Assembly: GCA_963799455.1 (NCBI GenBank) | Contig: CAWCXF010000008.1 | Span: forward strand, 682,001 to 746,000 | Origin: CAWCXF01 sp963799455 | Lineage (GTDB): Bacteria > Pseudomonadota > Alphaproteobacteria > Rhodobacterales > Rhodobacteraceae | Length of the DNA stretch: 64,000 nt | Direction of reading: 5' to 3' | Shown here: one piece after another, positions 42,540 through 50,499 of the stretch | Numbering within the stretch: the stretch's first letter is position 1 | Layout: each line of letters begins with the position of its first letter | Notes under the pieces: generated by a model | The model's database searches: none | What the model was told of the DNA's origin: nothing | The model's input: only the letters and a program-made list of their open reading frames with translations | Program-made: the position numbers and the translations under genes

Positions 42540-42871
42540 GGCGCCCGTCCATAGGGCGCGCGCGGGGGGAGGGGAAGCGGGAGCGGACGGCTCGGGGAGG
42601 CGAGGAGCGGCGGAGGCGGGTTCCACGGACCCGGCGCGCGGGAACCGAAGGCCCCTCGCCTGCGGTGGGGCGCCCGACGAGCGAGGCCGCCTCATGGCGG
42701 GGCAACGCACGGGGCTCGACGCCGCTCGCGCCGAACGAAGCCAGGCCAGGCGCGACCCTCCGGCCCCGGCCTGGCGGCGGGGAGCCGGTCGGGAGGAGCG
42801 CCCTCACCGCTCGGCCGCGCCGCCGCCCTTCGCCATTGACGAAGGAGGACCGCCACGCCATCCCCCCGCGC
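42540..42871. other. Divergent gap zapE/MFS
   Basis: About 330 bp, no gene. A GGAGG (42844-42848) is 23 bases before the chosen MFS ATG, farther than normal, which leaves the MFS start a little uncertain. Confidence 0.45.
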
Positions 42872-44116
42872 ATGGACCGCGCCGCGCCCCAGCCCTCCGC
42901 GCTGATCACGCCCGTGCTCGTCGCGGGCTGCGCGGTGATGCTCGTGAGCTTCGGCATCCGCGCCTCCTTCGGGGTGTTCCAGATCCCCGTGGCGGAGGAG
43001 TTCGGCTGGGCGCGGGCCGAGTTCTCGATGGCGATCGCGGTGCAGAACCTCGCCTGGGGGATCGGGCAGCCGATCTTCGCCGCCCTCGCCGAGCGCATCG
43101 GCGACCGCCGCGCGATCGTCATGGGCGCGGTCTCCTATGCGGCCGGCCTCTCGCTCTCGACGCTGGCCACCGATCCGTTCTCGATGCAGGCGCTCGAGGT
43201 GCTGGTGGGCTTCGGCATCGCGGGCACCGGCTTCGGCGTGATCCTCGCCGTGGTCGGCCGCGCGGCGTCGGACGACAACCGCTCGATGGCGCTGGCCGTC
43301 GCCACCGCGGCCGGATCGGCGGGCCAGGTGGTGGGCCCGCCCGCGGCCGAGGCCCTGCTGGGCCTGATGCCCTGGCAGGGCGTGTTCCTCGTCCTCGCCG
43401 GCATCGTGATGGCCTCGCTGCTGGCGCTGCCCTTCATGCGCGCGCCGACGGCCTCCAGGGCCGGGGTCGAGGAGGCGATGGGCACGGTGGTGTGGCGCGC
43501 CGCGCGCGACCCGTCCTACGCGCTGATCTTCGTGGGCTTCTTCTCCTGCGGCTATCAGCTCGGCTTCATCACCGCGCACTTCCCGGCCTTCGTCACCGAG
43601 ATGTCGAGGCCGATCGAGGCCGGGGGGCTCCTCGACTCGCTCGGGATCACCACCACCTCCGCGCTGGGCGCGCTGGCGATCGCGGTGATCGGGCTGACCA
43701 ACGTCGCGGGCACGCTCGCGGCGGGCTGGGCGGGCAAGCGCTACGTCAAGAAGAACCTGCTGGCCGGCATCTACGCCGGGCGCACCCTCGTGGCGGCGGC
43801 CTTCATCCTGACGCCGATGACGCCCGCGACGGTGCTGCTGTTCTCGGCCGCGATGGGCTCGCTCTGGCTCGCCACGGTGCCGCTGACCTCGGGGCTCGTG
43901 GCCCATCTCTACGGCGTGCGCTACATGGGCACGCTCTACGGCATCGTGTTCCTGAGCCACCAGATCGGCAGCTTCCTCGGCGTCTGGCTCGGCGGCGCGC
44001 TCTACGACGCGACGGGCGGCTACGAGGCGGTGTGGTGGATCGGCGTCGGCGTCGGCGCCTTCTCGGCGCTCGTCCACCTGCCGGTGCGCGAGGCGCCGCG
44101 GGCGCTGCCGGCGTAG
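42872..44116 (+). CDS. Major facilitator superfamily transporter (monocarboxylate/oxalate-type group)
   Basis: A 414-residue transporter with 12 predicted membrane helices. Marks: AVMLVSFGIRASFGVFQIPVAEEFGW, the loop 2-3 motif ALAERIGDRRAIVMG, a mid-protein cytoplasmic loop (RAPTASRAGVEEAM), ITAHFPAFVTEM, and VAHLYGVRYMGTLYGIVFLSHQIGSFLGVWLGG, typical of MCT/OFA-like members that carry organic acids. Substrate not defined. Its last codons and stop are part of a 31-bp direct duplication (44104-44165). Convergent with the ornithine cyclodeaminase-like gene. Confidence 0.86.
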   Translation: MDRAAPQPSALITPVLVAGCAVMLVSFGIRASFGVFQIPVAEEFGWARAEFSMAIAVQNLAWGIGQPIFAALAERIGDRRAIVMGAVSYAAGLSLSTLATDPFSMQALEVLVGFGIAGTGFGVILAVVGRAASDDNRSMALAVATAAGSAGQVVGPPAAEALLGLMPWQGVFLVLAGIVMASLLALPFMRAPTASRAGVEEAMGTVVWRAARDPSYALIFVGFFSCGYQLGFITAHFPAFVTEMSRPIEAGGLLDSLGITTTSALGALAIAVIGLTNVAGTLAAGWAGKRYVKKNLLAGIYAGRTLVAAAFILTPMTPATVLLFSAAMGSLWLATVPLTSGLVAHLYGVRYMGTLYGIVFLSHQIGSFLGVWLGGALYDATGGYEAVWWIGVGVGAFSALVHLPVREAPRALPA

Positions 44117-44222
44117 GGTGGGCGCCGGCCCACCGCTGCCGGCGTAGGGTGGGCGCCGGCCCGCCGCGCCCCTCCGGCCAGTCCGCCTTGCCCATGGGGC
44201 GACGGTGGGCTCGCGCCCACCC
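44104..44222. repeat. 31-bp direct repeat plus GGTGGGC/GCCCACC dyad after the MFS gene
   Basis: Two tandem 31-bp copies (44104-44134, 44135-44165; one mismatch) starting GCTGCCGGCGTAGGGTGGGC, the first of which contains the MFS stop codon (44114-44116). About 40 bases on, GGTGGGC-TCGC-GCCCACC (44204-44221) forms a hairpin. Similar TAGGGTGGGC elements are dispersed in many proteobacteria; this one fills a convergent gap. Confidence 0.75.
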
Positions 44223-44256
44223 CACGGACCTGCGCGCGACGGACCGGGCTGCGAGC

Positions 44257-45162
44257 CTATCCCCCCCACCGCTCCAGCACGTGGCGCGCCGTCATCAGGT
44301 CGAGATGCGCGCCGCCGCCGTTCTTGAACACGGTGATCTCCTCGTCCGAGGCGCGTCGGAAGCGGTCCAGCTCGTAGAAATCCGCCACCACGTCGGCCTG
44401 CGAGATCACGCCGCGCTCGATCGGGTCGCGCAGCTCGCCGATGTGGCCCAGCACCGTCTCGCGCGAGTCGAGGAAGAGCCGCCCGGCCGCGATCGCCGCG
44501 TCGTCGGCCTCGCGCATGTCGGGGCGGTAGGCGCCGACCAGGTCGAGATGGGTGCCCGGACGCAGCCACGCGCCGCGGATCACCGGCTCGGCGCCCATGG
44601 TGGCGCAGGTCACGATGTCGGCCGCGCGCACCGCGGCCTCCAGGTCGGGCGCGTGGACGGTGTTCGGATGGGCGTCCGCGAGCGCCGCCGCCCGCTCGGG
44701 CGTGCGGTTCCAGACGTGGAAGGCGGCGTCGGGAAACGCCGCGCCGTAGGCCTCGCGCAGCGAGGCCGCGACGGTGCCCGCGCCGACGATCACGATGTCC
44801 GCCGAGCCCGGCCGGGCCAGGCGGCGCGCCGCCAGCAGGCTGTCGCCGGCGGTCTTCCACTTGGTGACGAGGTGGAAGTCCACGATCGCCTCGAGCGTGC
44901 CGTCCGCGTCCGAGAACAGCGTCACCGCGCCGTTGATCGGCGCCGCCTCGCGGTTGGCGGGCCAGATGGTGGCGGATTTCACCGCGACGCCCAGCCCGTC
45001 GATCCAGGCCGCGCGCGACAGCAGCGTGTCGCGGCCGCGATAGAGGAAGCTGTCCCCGAGCCGCGCGCGCGGCCGCCGGTGCCCCTCGGCCAGCGCGTCG
45101 GTCAGCGCGAGCCAGTCGAGCCGCGCCTCGGCCTCGAACGGGACGAGGACGGGCGCGCTCAC
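44257..45162 (-). CDS. Ornithine cyclodeaminase/mu-crystallin family protein
   Basis: NAD(P)-binding protein related to ornithine cyclodeaminase, ketimine reductase and mu-crystallin. 301 residues: GVAVKSATIWPANREAAPINGAVTLFS, the Rossmann motif IVIVGAGTVAASLREAYGAAFP, HVWNRTPERAAALAD, DIVTCATMGAEPVIRG, GTHLDLVGAYRPDMREADD, and FKNGGGAHLDLMTARHV. The family reaction cannot be assigned; the residues around the usual ornithine-binding site were not checked. Confidence 0.87.
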   Translation of the reverse strand: MSAPVLVPFEAEARLDWLALTDALAEGHRRPRARLGDSFLYRGRDTLLSRAAWIDGLGVAVKSATIWPANREAAPINGAVTLFSDADGTLEAIVDFHLVTKWKTAGDSLLAARRLARPGSADIVIVGAGTVAASLREAYGAAFPDAAFHVWNRTPERAAALADAHPNTVHAPDLEAAVRAADIVTCATMGAEPVIRGAWLRPGTHLDLVGAYRPDMREADDAAIAAGRLFLDSRETVLGHIGELRDPIERGVISQADVVADFYELDRFRRASDEEITVFKNGGGAHLDLMTARHVLERWGG

Positions 45163-45526
45163 GGGGCGAGCCCGGACGCGCGGGCCTTCCCGAGCGCGTC
45201 TCCCATCTGCTCGGCCGCGTCCGCGTGAGGGCGGGGCGCCCCGTCGCGTCCCGTTCGCGGGCAGGCGGGCGTGACGGGGTGTCGCCTGCCCATCGCGTCG
45301 AGGCGAGACGGCTGGAGGCGGCGCCGAGGGGAGACGAGCGCGAGCGACGCGCCGTGACGCGAGACGGGCTTCGCCGGATGCGGGGAGCCTGTCGCCTCCG
45401 CGAACGGCGCTGCTCTCGCGCCCGCGATCGAGCCGGGGTCCGCCCCTGGGGCCTCGCCCCGCGATCGAGGCCGCACCCGGCGTCCGGGGCCGGGGTCCGC
45501 GCTCGGGCCGCCCCCCGCGCTCGGGC
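45163..45526. other. Intergenic region before the ornithine cyclodeaminase-like gene
   Basis: About 365 bp, GC-rich, no gene, hairpin or promoter that I can support. Confidence 0.45.
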
Positions 45527-46153
45527 TCATCGCGCGGCGGCCTCGGCCTCGCTGAGGAGGCCCTCCTCGACGAGGCGCGCGGCCCAGCCCTCGGGGCCGT
45601 CGAAGCGGTGCGTGCCCCAGCCGCGGGCGCGGGCGGGGGCGAGGTTCTCCTCGCGGTCGTCGGTGAAGAGAATGGTGTCGGGCGCGAGGCCCGTCTCCTC
45701 CTCGACGATCCCGAAGATCGCCGGGTCGGGCTTGGTCACGCCGAGATGGCCCGAGATGAAGCGGCGGTCGAACTCGCCGAGGAAGGGATACTGCGTCTGC
45801 GCGAAGGCGAAGGTCTCGCGGCCGAAGTTCGACAGCGCGTGGACGGGGATGCCCTTCGAGCGCAGCGCGCGCAGGAGCATCACCGAGTGGGCGATCGGCG
45901 GCCGGGCCATCTCGATCCAGGCGTCGTGCCAGTCGTGGACCTCGGCGGCGAAGGCGGGGTTCTGGGCCGCGGTCTCGCGCACGATGCGCTCGAACTCCTC
46001 GCCGCGGTCGATGCGCTCGTTCATCGCGTGCAGATCGACCGCCTCGAAGAGCGCCCGGCGGCGCTCCTCGCCGTAGCGGCCGTCGTAGAACCGCTCGGGG
46101 TTCCACTCCACCAGCACGTTGCCGATGTCGAACACCACCGCCTCGACCTGCAT
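45527..46153 (-). CDS. HAD family hydrolase (YihX-like)
   Basis: A 208-residue haloacid dehalogenase-like phosphatase. Motif I is AVVFDIGNVLVEWNPERFY (first Asp nucleophile; the second Asp is replaced by Gly-Asn as in YihX-like members), motif II HALSNFGRETF, motif III GVTKPDPAIFGIVEEE, motif IV ILFTDDREENLAPARARGW. YihX acts on alpha-D-glucose 1-phosphate, but the substrate here is not proven. 3 bases upstream of the UPF0178 gene's 3' end, so the two are probably one operon. Confidence 0.88.
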   Translation of the reverse strand: MQVEAVVFDIGNVLVEWNPERFYDGRYGEERRRALFEAVDLHAMNERIDRGEEFERIVRETAAQNPAFAAEVHDWHDAWIEMARPPIAHSVMLLRALRSKGIPVHALSNFGRETFAFAQTQYPFLGEFDRRFISGHLGVTKPDPAIFGIVEEETGLAPDTILFTDDREENLAPARARGWGTHRFDGPEGWAARLVEEGLLSEAEAAAR

Positions 46154-46156
46154 GCC

Positions 46157-46621
46157 TCACCCCCCGCCTGCCGCCCGCTCGGACCTAGCGGCCTTCGCCG
46201 CGCGGTCGAGCGCCTCCGAGAAGCGCGAGCGGTCGGCCTTGGAGAAGGCCCGCCCCGAGCCCTGCCGGAACGGGTCGGCGGCGCGCAGGTCGGCCATCAG
46301 GTCGCGCGTGGCCAGCGCCTGGCCGACATTGGCGGGCGTGATCGCGCTGCCGTCGTGGCGGATCACGCGCGCCCCGCGCTCCACGCAGCGCGCCGCGAGC
46401 GGCATGTCGGAGGTCACGACCACGTCGCCCGCGCCCGCCCGCTCGGCGATCCACATGTCGGCGGCGTCGGGCCCTTCGGCGACGTAGACGACCTCGATCA
46501 GCGGGTGCGAGGAGGGGCGGATGCCGCCGTCGCAGACCATGCGCAGGGGCTCGCCGAGGCGGATGGCGACGCGGCTCGCCTCCTCGCGCACCGGGCAGGC
46601 GTCGGCATCGACGTAGATCAT
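46157..46621 (-). CDS. UPF0178/YaiI family protein (DUF188)
   Basis: A 154-residue NYN/PIN-like domain protein. Marks: the start MIYVDADACPVREEASRVA (two Asp), GPDAADMWIAERAGAGDVVVTSDMPLAARCVERGARVI, and RDLMADLRAADPF. The conserved Asp cluster suggests a metal-dependent nuclease fold, but no function is established. Upstream of the HAD gene in the same direction, 3 bases apart. Confidence 0.9.
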   Translation of the reverse strand: MIYVDADACPVREEASRVAIRLGEPLRMVCDGGIRPSSHPLIEVVYVAEGPDAADMWIAERAGAGDVVVTSDMPLAARCVERGARVIRHDGSAITPANVGQALATRDLMADLRAADPFRQGSGRAFSKADRSRFSEALDRAAKAARSERAAGGG

Positions 46622-46682
46622 CGGCGGTCCTCCACCGGGCGCGGGGCCGGGGCTGCGTGGGAGCGGCGGACGCGGCGACCCC

Positions 46683-47609
46683 TCACCCCCCGGCCACCAG
46701 CGCGATCACGCCGGTGACCGTGGCCACGCTCGCGGCCGTCGAGATCAGGATCGAGGCCGAGACGCGCCCCGGCGCCACCCCGTACTGCGCGGCCAGGATG
46801 TAGACGTTGCCCCCGACCGGCAAGGCCGCCGCGGCGATCATCACCGAAGCGGCGGTGGGCTCGACCGCGAACCCCCAGGCCGCAAGCGCCACCGCGGCCG
46901 GGTGCAGCCCGAGCTTGCAGGCCGAGAGCCACGCGGGCACCGCGAAGCGCTCGGCCGAGAGCGCCGCGAGCGAGGCGCCGATGGCGAAGAGCGCGCCCGG
47001 CGTCGCGGCCGCCCCGAGGAGGGCCAGAACCTCCGCCGCGGGGCCCGGCACCGGCAGGGCCAGGGCCGACCAGGCGAGCCCGAGCGCGATCGCGACGATC
47101 ATCGGGTTGCGCAGCAGGCCCGCCAGCACGCGGCCGAGGAGCCGGGGCGAGACGCGCCCGCCGCGCGCGGCCACGACGGCGATCACGATCAGCGAGCCGA
47201 ACACGATCAGGTCGGTGGCCAGAACCATCACCACCGGGCCGACCGCGCCCTCGCCCAGGAGAAGAGCCAGCATCGGGATGCCGAGGAAGCCCACATTGCC
47301 GACCACGGCGCATTGCGCCTCCATGGCGGCGATCGCGGGCGGGATCCGGCGGATCGCGGCGACCCCGAGCGCCAGCCCCCAGACGGCGAAGCTCCCCGAG
47401 AGGTAGGCCGCGACGAAGGAGGGCGACCACAGCGCGCCGAGGTCGAGCGAGGCGGCGAAGCGGAACAGGAGCGCCGGCAGGGCGAAGTAGAACACGAAGC
47501 GCGTGAGCGCGGCGGTGGCCTCGGGCCCGAAGGCGCCCGCCCGCCCGGCCCCGTAGCCCAGCGCGATCAGCACGAAGAACGGTGCCGTCTGGAGGAGGAT
47601 CGCGCTCAC
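46683..47609 (-). CDS. AEC family transporter (auxin efflux carrier-like permease)
   Basis: A 308-residue protein with about ten membrane helices: LLQTAPFFVLIALGYGAGR, ALTRFVFYFALPALLF, CAVVGNVGFLGIPML, ATPGALFAIGASLAAL, VPAWLSACKLGLHPAAVALAAW, LPVGGNVYILAAQYGVAPGRVSASILISTA. Members export or import organic acids such as malate or malonate. GTG start with weak SD. Not linked to an obvious metabolic partner here. Confidence 0.88.
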   Translation of the reverse strand: MSAILLQTAPFFVLIALGYGAGRAGAFGPEATAALTRFVFYFALPALLFRFAASLDLGALWSPSFVAAYLSGSFAVWGLALGVAAIRRIPPAIAAMEAQCAVVGNVGFLGIPMLALLLGEGAVGPVVMVLATDLIVFGSLIVIAVVAARGGRVSPRLLGRVLAGLLRNPMIVAIALGLAWSALALPVPGPAAEVLALLGAAATPGALFAIGASLAALSAERFAVPAWLSACKLGLHPAAVALAAWGFAVEPTAASVMIAAAALPVGGNVYILAAQYGVAPGRVSASILISTAASVATVTGVIALVAGG

Positions 47610-47837
47610 CGCCCGCCCACTAGCACCCGGCCCGCGCGGCCGCCAGCCGGCCCCGGGGGGCGGCCGGGCCGAGGGTGGGCGGCGCCCGGCTCGCCGGCCG
47701 GGGCTCCGTCCGACGGTCCCGCGCGACGGGGTGCGGCGGGCGCGTCGGTGCCGCGCCCGCGCGGCCGAGGGGCGGGCCGGGCGCTGTGCGGAGGCGGGGG
47801 CGGAGGCGGGGGCGGGGGGTTCCGCGGCCGCGGCGGC

Positions 47838-47866
47838 TTGCCCTTGAACCGATCGGTTCATAGGTT
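47838..47866 (+). promoter_or_regulatory. tetR promoter with an operator in the spacer
   Basis: TTGCCC (47838-47843), 17-bp spacer, TAGGTT (47861-47866). The spacer is filled by the perfect 16-bp palindrome TGAACCGATCGGTTCA (47845-47860). A TetR dimer bound there would block RNA polymerase, so autorepression is strongly suggested. Confidence 0.7.
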
Positions 47867-47886
47867 GGCGGGACGGAGGAATCCCG

Positions 47887-48513
47887 ATGAACGCACCCGA
47901 CGACTCGCCCCGGCAGAGGCGCAAGATCGAGCAGGTCCTGGCGGGTGCGCGCGCGGTCTTCATGCGCGACGGCTTCGAGGGCGCGAGCGTGGACGCCATC
48001 GCGCGCGAGGCGGGCGTCAGCAAGGCCACGCTCTACAGCTACTTCGCCGACAAGCGGGTGCTGTTCATGGAGGTCGGGCGGCTCGAATGCGCGGGCCAGT
48101 CCGGCCAGCTTCTGTGCCACATCGACCTCGAGGCGCCCGCGCGCGAGGTGCTCACCGAGATCGGGCGGCGCATCGTGGGGTTCATGTGCTCGGATCTGGG
48201 CCAGCGCATCTTCCGCATGTGCGTGGCCGAGTCCGAGCGCTTCCCAGAGCTCGGCCGGCGGTTCTGGGAGACCGGGCATGTGGTGGTGCGCGGCCACATC
48301 GTCGCCTATCTCGAAGGCGCCATCGCGCGGGGCGAGCTGACCGCGATCGAGGATCGCGGCTTCGCCGCCGAGCAGTTCTTCGAGCTGTGCAAGGTGGACC
48401 TCTTCCCGCGCATGATGTTCGGCACCGGCGGCCCGCCCACCGAGGCCGAGCGCGAGCGCGTGATCGCGGGCGCGGTCGAGATGTTCCTCGCCCGCTACGG
48501 CGCGCGGCGGTGA
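47887..48513 (+). CDS. TetR/AcrR family transcriptional regulator
   Basis: 208 residues. N-terminal TetR helix-turn-helix: RRKIEQVLAGARAVFMRDGFEGASVDAIAREAGVSKATLYSYFADKRVLF. The C-terminal ligand domain resembles the AefR-like/TetR_C_7 group (DLGQRIFRMCVAESERFPELGRRFWETG). GGAGGA lies 6 bases before the ATG. No efflux gene follows, so the target besides itself is not apparent. The operator in its own promoter is described separately. Confidence 0.92.
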   Translation: MNAPDDSPRQRRKIEQVLAGARAVFMRDGFEGASVDAIAREAGVSKATLYSYFADKRVLFMEVGRLECAGQSGQLLCHIDLEAPAREVLTEIGRRIVGFMCSDLGQRIFRMCVAESERFPELGRRFWETGHVVVRGHIVAYLEGAIARGELTAIEDRGFAAEQFFELCKVDLFPRMMFGTGGPPTEAERERVIAGAVEMFLARYGARR

Positions 48514-48609
48514 GGGGGGCCGCGCGGTGGCGCAAGGCGGCGCAAGGCGGGGGAGGCGCGGCCCTGGCGCGCGCCCGGCACGGTGTCGCCAATTTGAAGC
48601 GTCGGCCGT

Positions 48610-48638
48610 TTGGCGATGCCGGGCGATCGGGCTAGACA
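48610..48638 (+). promoter_or_regulatory. Predicted mltB promoter
   Basis: TTGGCG (48610-48615), 17-bp spacer, TAGACA (48633-48638). The -35 box is one arm of a 7-bp inverted repeat TCGCCAA/TTGGCGA (48586-48592, 48610-48616), a possible operator. Confidence 0.48.
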
Positions 48639-48670
48639 CCGCGCCTGTGCAACGGACCGGGACAGACGAC

Positions 48671-49582
48671 ATGACCGCATCTCCAGCCCTGGTGGCCGCC
48701 CGCCTGCCCCTGGCCGCCCGCCTGCCCCTGGCCGCCCGCCTGCCCCTGGCCGCCCGCCTGCCCCTGGCCGCCCGCCTGCGGCGCCTGGCCACGGGGCCGC
48801 TGCTGGCGCTGACGGGGGCGCTGGCGCTGGCCGGCGGGGCCGCCGCCGCGCCCTGCGGCGACGACGCCTCCGGCTTCCAGGCCTGGAAGCAGGCCTTCGC
48901 GCAGGAGGCCGCGCAGGCGGGCATCGGCCGGGCCGGGCTCGACGCGCTCGCGGGCACCTCCTACGCGCAGCGCACGATCGCCGCCGACCGCGACCAGAAG
49001 TCCTTCCGCTACTCGCTCGACGAGTTCCTGCGCATCCGCGGCGCCGACACCATCGTCGCCCAGGGCCGCCGCCGGCTGGAGCGCAACCCCGAGTTCTACG
49101 GCGCGCTGGAGCGGGCCTACGGCGTCTCGCCGGGCGTGCTGATCGCGATCCACGGGATGGAGACGGGGTTCGGCACCTTCATGGGCGATTCGAACGTGCT
49201 CTCGGCCATCGCCACGCTGGCCTATGACTGCCGCCGGACGGAGTTCTTCACCGAGCACCTGCTCGCCGCGCTGCGCCTCGTCGATCGCGGCACGATCTCG
49301 GCCGGCACGGTGGGGGCGATGCATGGCGAGCTGGGCCACACCCAGTTCCTGCCCGGCAACGCGCTGCGCTACGGGGTGGACGGCGACGGCGACGGCCGGC
49401 TCGACCTGACGAACGAGGCCGACGCGATGGCCACGACGGCCAACTACCTGCGCCAGAAGGGCTGGCAGCCCGGCGCCGGCTACCAGCCCGGCCAGCCCAA
49501 CTACCGCGCCATCGAGGAGTGGAACGCCGCCACGGTCTACCAGCAGGCGATCGCCCAGATGGCCAGCCGCATCGAAAGGTGA
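48671..49582 (+). CDS. Lytic murein transglycosylase, MltB family
   Basis: Periplasmic or outer-membrane peptidoglycan lytic enzyme (SLT_2 domain), 303 residues. Signal peptide with cut near GGAAAAPCG. Marks: FQAWKQAFAQEAAQAGI, the YAQRTIAADRDQKSF region, RRRLERNPEFYGALERAYGV, IHGMETGFGTFMG (catalytic Glu), FTEHLLAALRLVDRG, GELGHTQFLPGNALRYGVDGDGDGRLDL, and ANYLRQKGWQPG. The signal peptide is stretched by four LPLAAR units (18-bp repeats at 48704-48775). Confidence 0.92.
   Translation: MTASPALVAARLPLAARLPLAARLPLAARLPLAARLRRLATGPLLALTGALALAGGAAAAPCGDDASGFQAWKQAFAQEAAQAGIGRAGLDALAGTSYAQRTIAADRDQKSFRYSLDEFLRIRGADTIVAQGRRRLERNPEFYGALERAYGVSPGVLIAIHGMETGFGTFMGDSNVLSAIATLAYDCRRTEFFTEHLLAALRLVDRGTISAGTVGAMHGELGHTQFLPGNALRYGVDGDGDGRLDLTNEADAMATTANYLRQKGWQPGAGYQPGQPNYRAIEEWNAATVYQQAIAQMASRIER
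48704..48775 (+). repeat. 18-bp in-frame tandem repeat in the MltB signal peptide
   Basis: Four identical copies of CTGCCCCTGGCCGCCCGC, encoding LPLAAR each. Because the unit is hydrophobic plus one Arg, copy number changes the length of the export signal. Confidence 0.92.
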
Positions 49583-49636
49583 GCGGGGGTTCCTCGGGAC
49601 CGTGGCGCCCGATGGCGCCGCGCAAGCCCGAGGGAC

Positions 49637-49652
49637 GGGGCACGCGTGCCCC
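49637..49652. repeat. Dispersed palindromic element, copy E (short, convergent gap)
   Basis: GGGG-CACGCGTG-CCCC (16 bp) between mltB and the NYN gene, which converge; it lacks the outer arms of the other copies. Confidence 0.75.
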
Positions 49653-49660
49653 CGGCCTTC

Positions 49661-50383
49661 CTAATCCAGCCGTCTGACGAGCAGCTGATTGCCCGCCGAG
49701 CGCCGCGTCTCCAGCACCCCGATGTCCTCCACCAGGTCCGAGAGCTTCTTCTTGCCGTAGGTCCGGGTGTCGAAGTCGGGGTTCGACGCCGTGATGTACT
49801 GCCCCAGCGGCCCCAGCGCATACCAGTCGTCCTCCTGGTCGATGGCGTCCATGGCCTTGAGGATGAGGTCTCGCGCCTCGTGGAGGGGGCGCGACTCGCC
49901 GCGGGTCGCGCGCTCGTGGCGGGTCTCGCCCTCGGCCGCGCCCGCGCCGAGGTTCTCCAGGAAGATGAATCGCTTGCAGGCCTTGCGGAAGGCGTCGGGG
50001 GTCTTCTGCTGGCCGATGCCGTAGACGTCGAGCCCCTGCTCGCGCACGCGGCTGGCGAGCCGCGTGAAGTCCGAGTCCGACGACACCAGCACGAAGCCGT
50101 CGAAGCGGCCCGTGTGCAGGATGTCCATGGCGTCGATGACGAGGGAGATGTCGGAGGCGTTCTTGCCCACGGTGTTGGCCGGCGAGTGGTGGGGCACGAG
50201 CCCGTATTCGGCCTGGACCTTGTTCCAGCCCGACATCTGGTTGGAGGAGAAGTCGCCGTAGCAGCGCCGCACGGACGCCTCGCCCAGCGAGGCGATCTCG
50301 TCGAAGATGGCGCCCGCGTGGCGGGGCGAGGTGTTGTCGGCGTCGATCAGGACGGCGAGCAGGGGGCGGTCGCGCTCGGACAT
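49661..50383 (-). CDS. NYN domain protein with C-terminal OST-HTH/LOTUS-like domain (LabA/DUF88)
   Basis: 240 residues. N-terminal PIN-like NYN domain: LLAVLIDADNTSPRHAGAIF, RCYGDFSSNQMSGWNK, GKNASDISLVIDAMDIL, FVLVSSDSDFTRLASRVREQG, with the Asp set of a metal-dependent RNase. A C-terminal ~75 residues (ARDLILKAMDAIDQEDDWYALGPLGQYI, YGKKKLSDLVEDIGVLE) fit an OST-HTH/LOTUS RNA-binding fold. It is probably an RNA-degrading or RNA-binding protein; the target is unknown. The gene stands alone. Confidence 0.88.
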   Translation of the reverse strand: MSERDRPLLAVLIDADNTSPRHAGAIFDEIASLGEASVRRCYGDFSSNQMSGWNKVQAEYGLVPHHSPANTVGKNASDISLVIDAMDILHTGRFDGFVLVSSDSDFTRLASRVREQGLDVYGIGQQKTPDAFRKACKRFIFLENLGAGAAEGETRHERATRGESRPLHEARDLILKAMDAIDQEDDWYALGPLGQYITASNPDFDTRTYGKKKLSDLVEDIGVLETRRSAGNQLLVRRLD

Positions 50384-50499
50384 AGGGCGCGTCCTAGCGC
50401 CGATCGGGCGGCGGGGCCAGTCCCGACGCGGGCGCGCGCCTCCGGGCGCGGGCCTCCGGGCTCCCCGCCCCTGCCTCCCCCCCCCGCGCCCCGCGCCGC

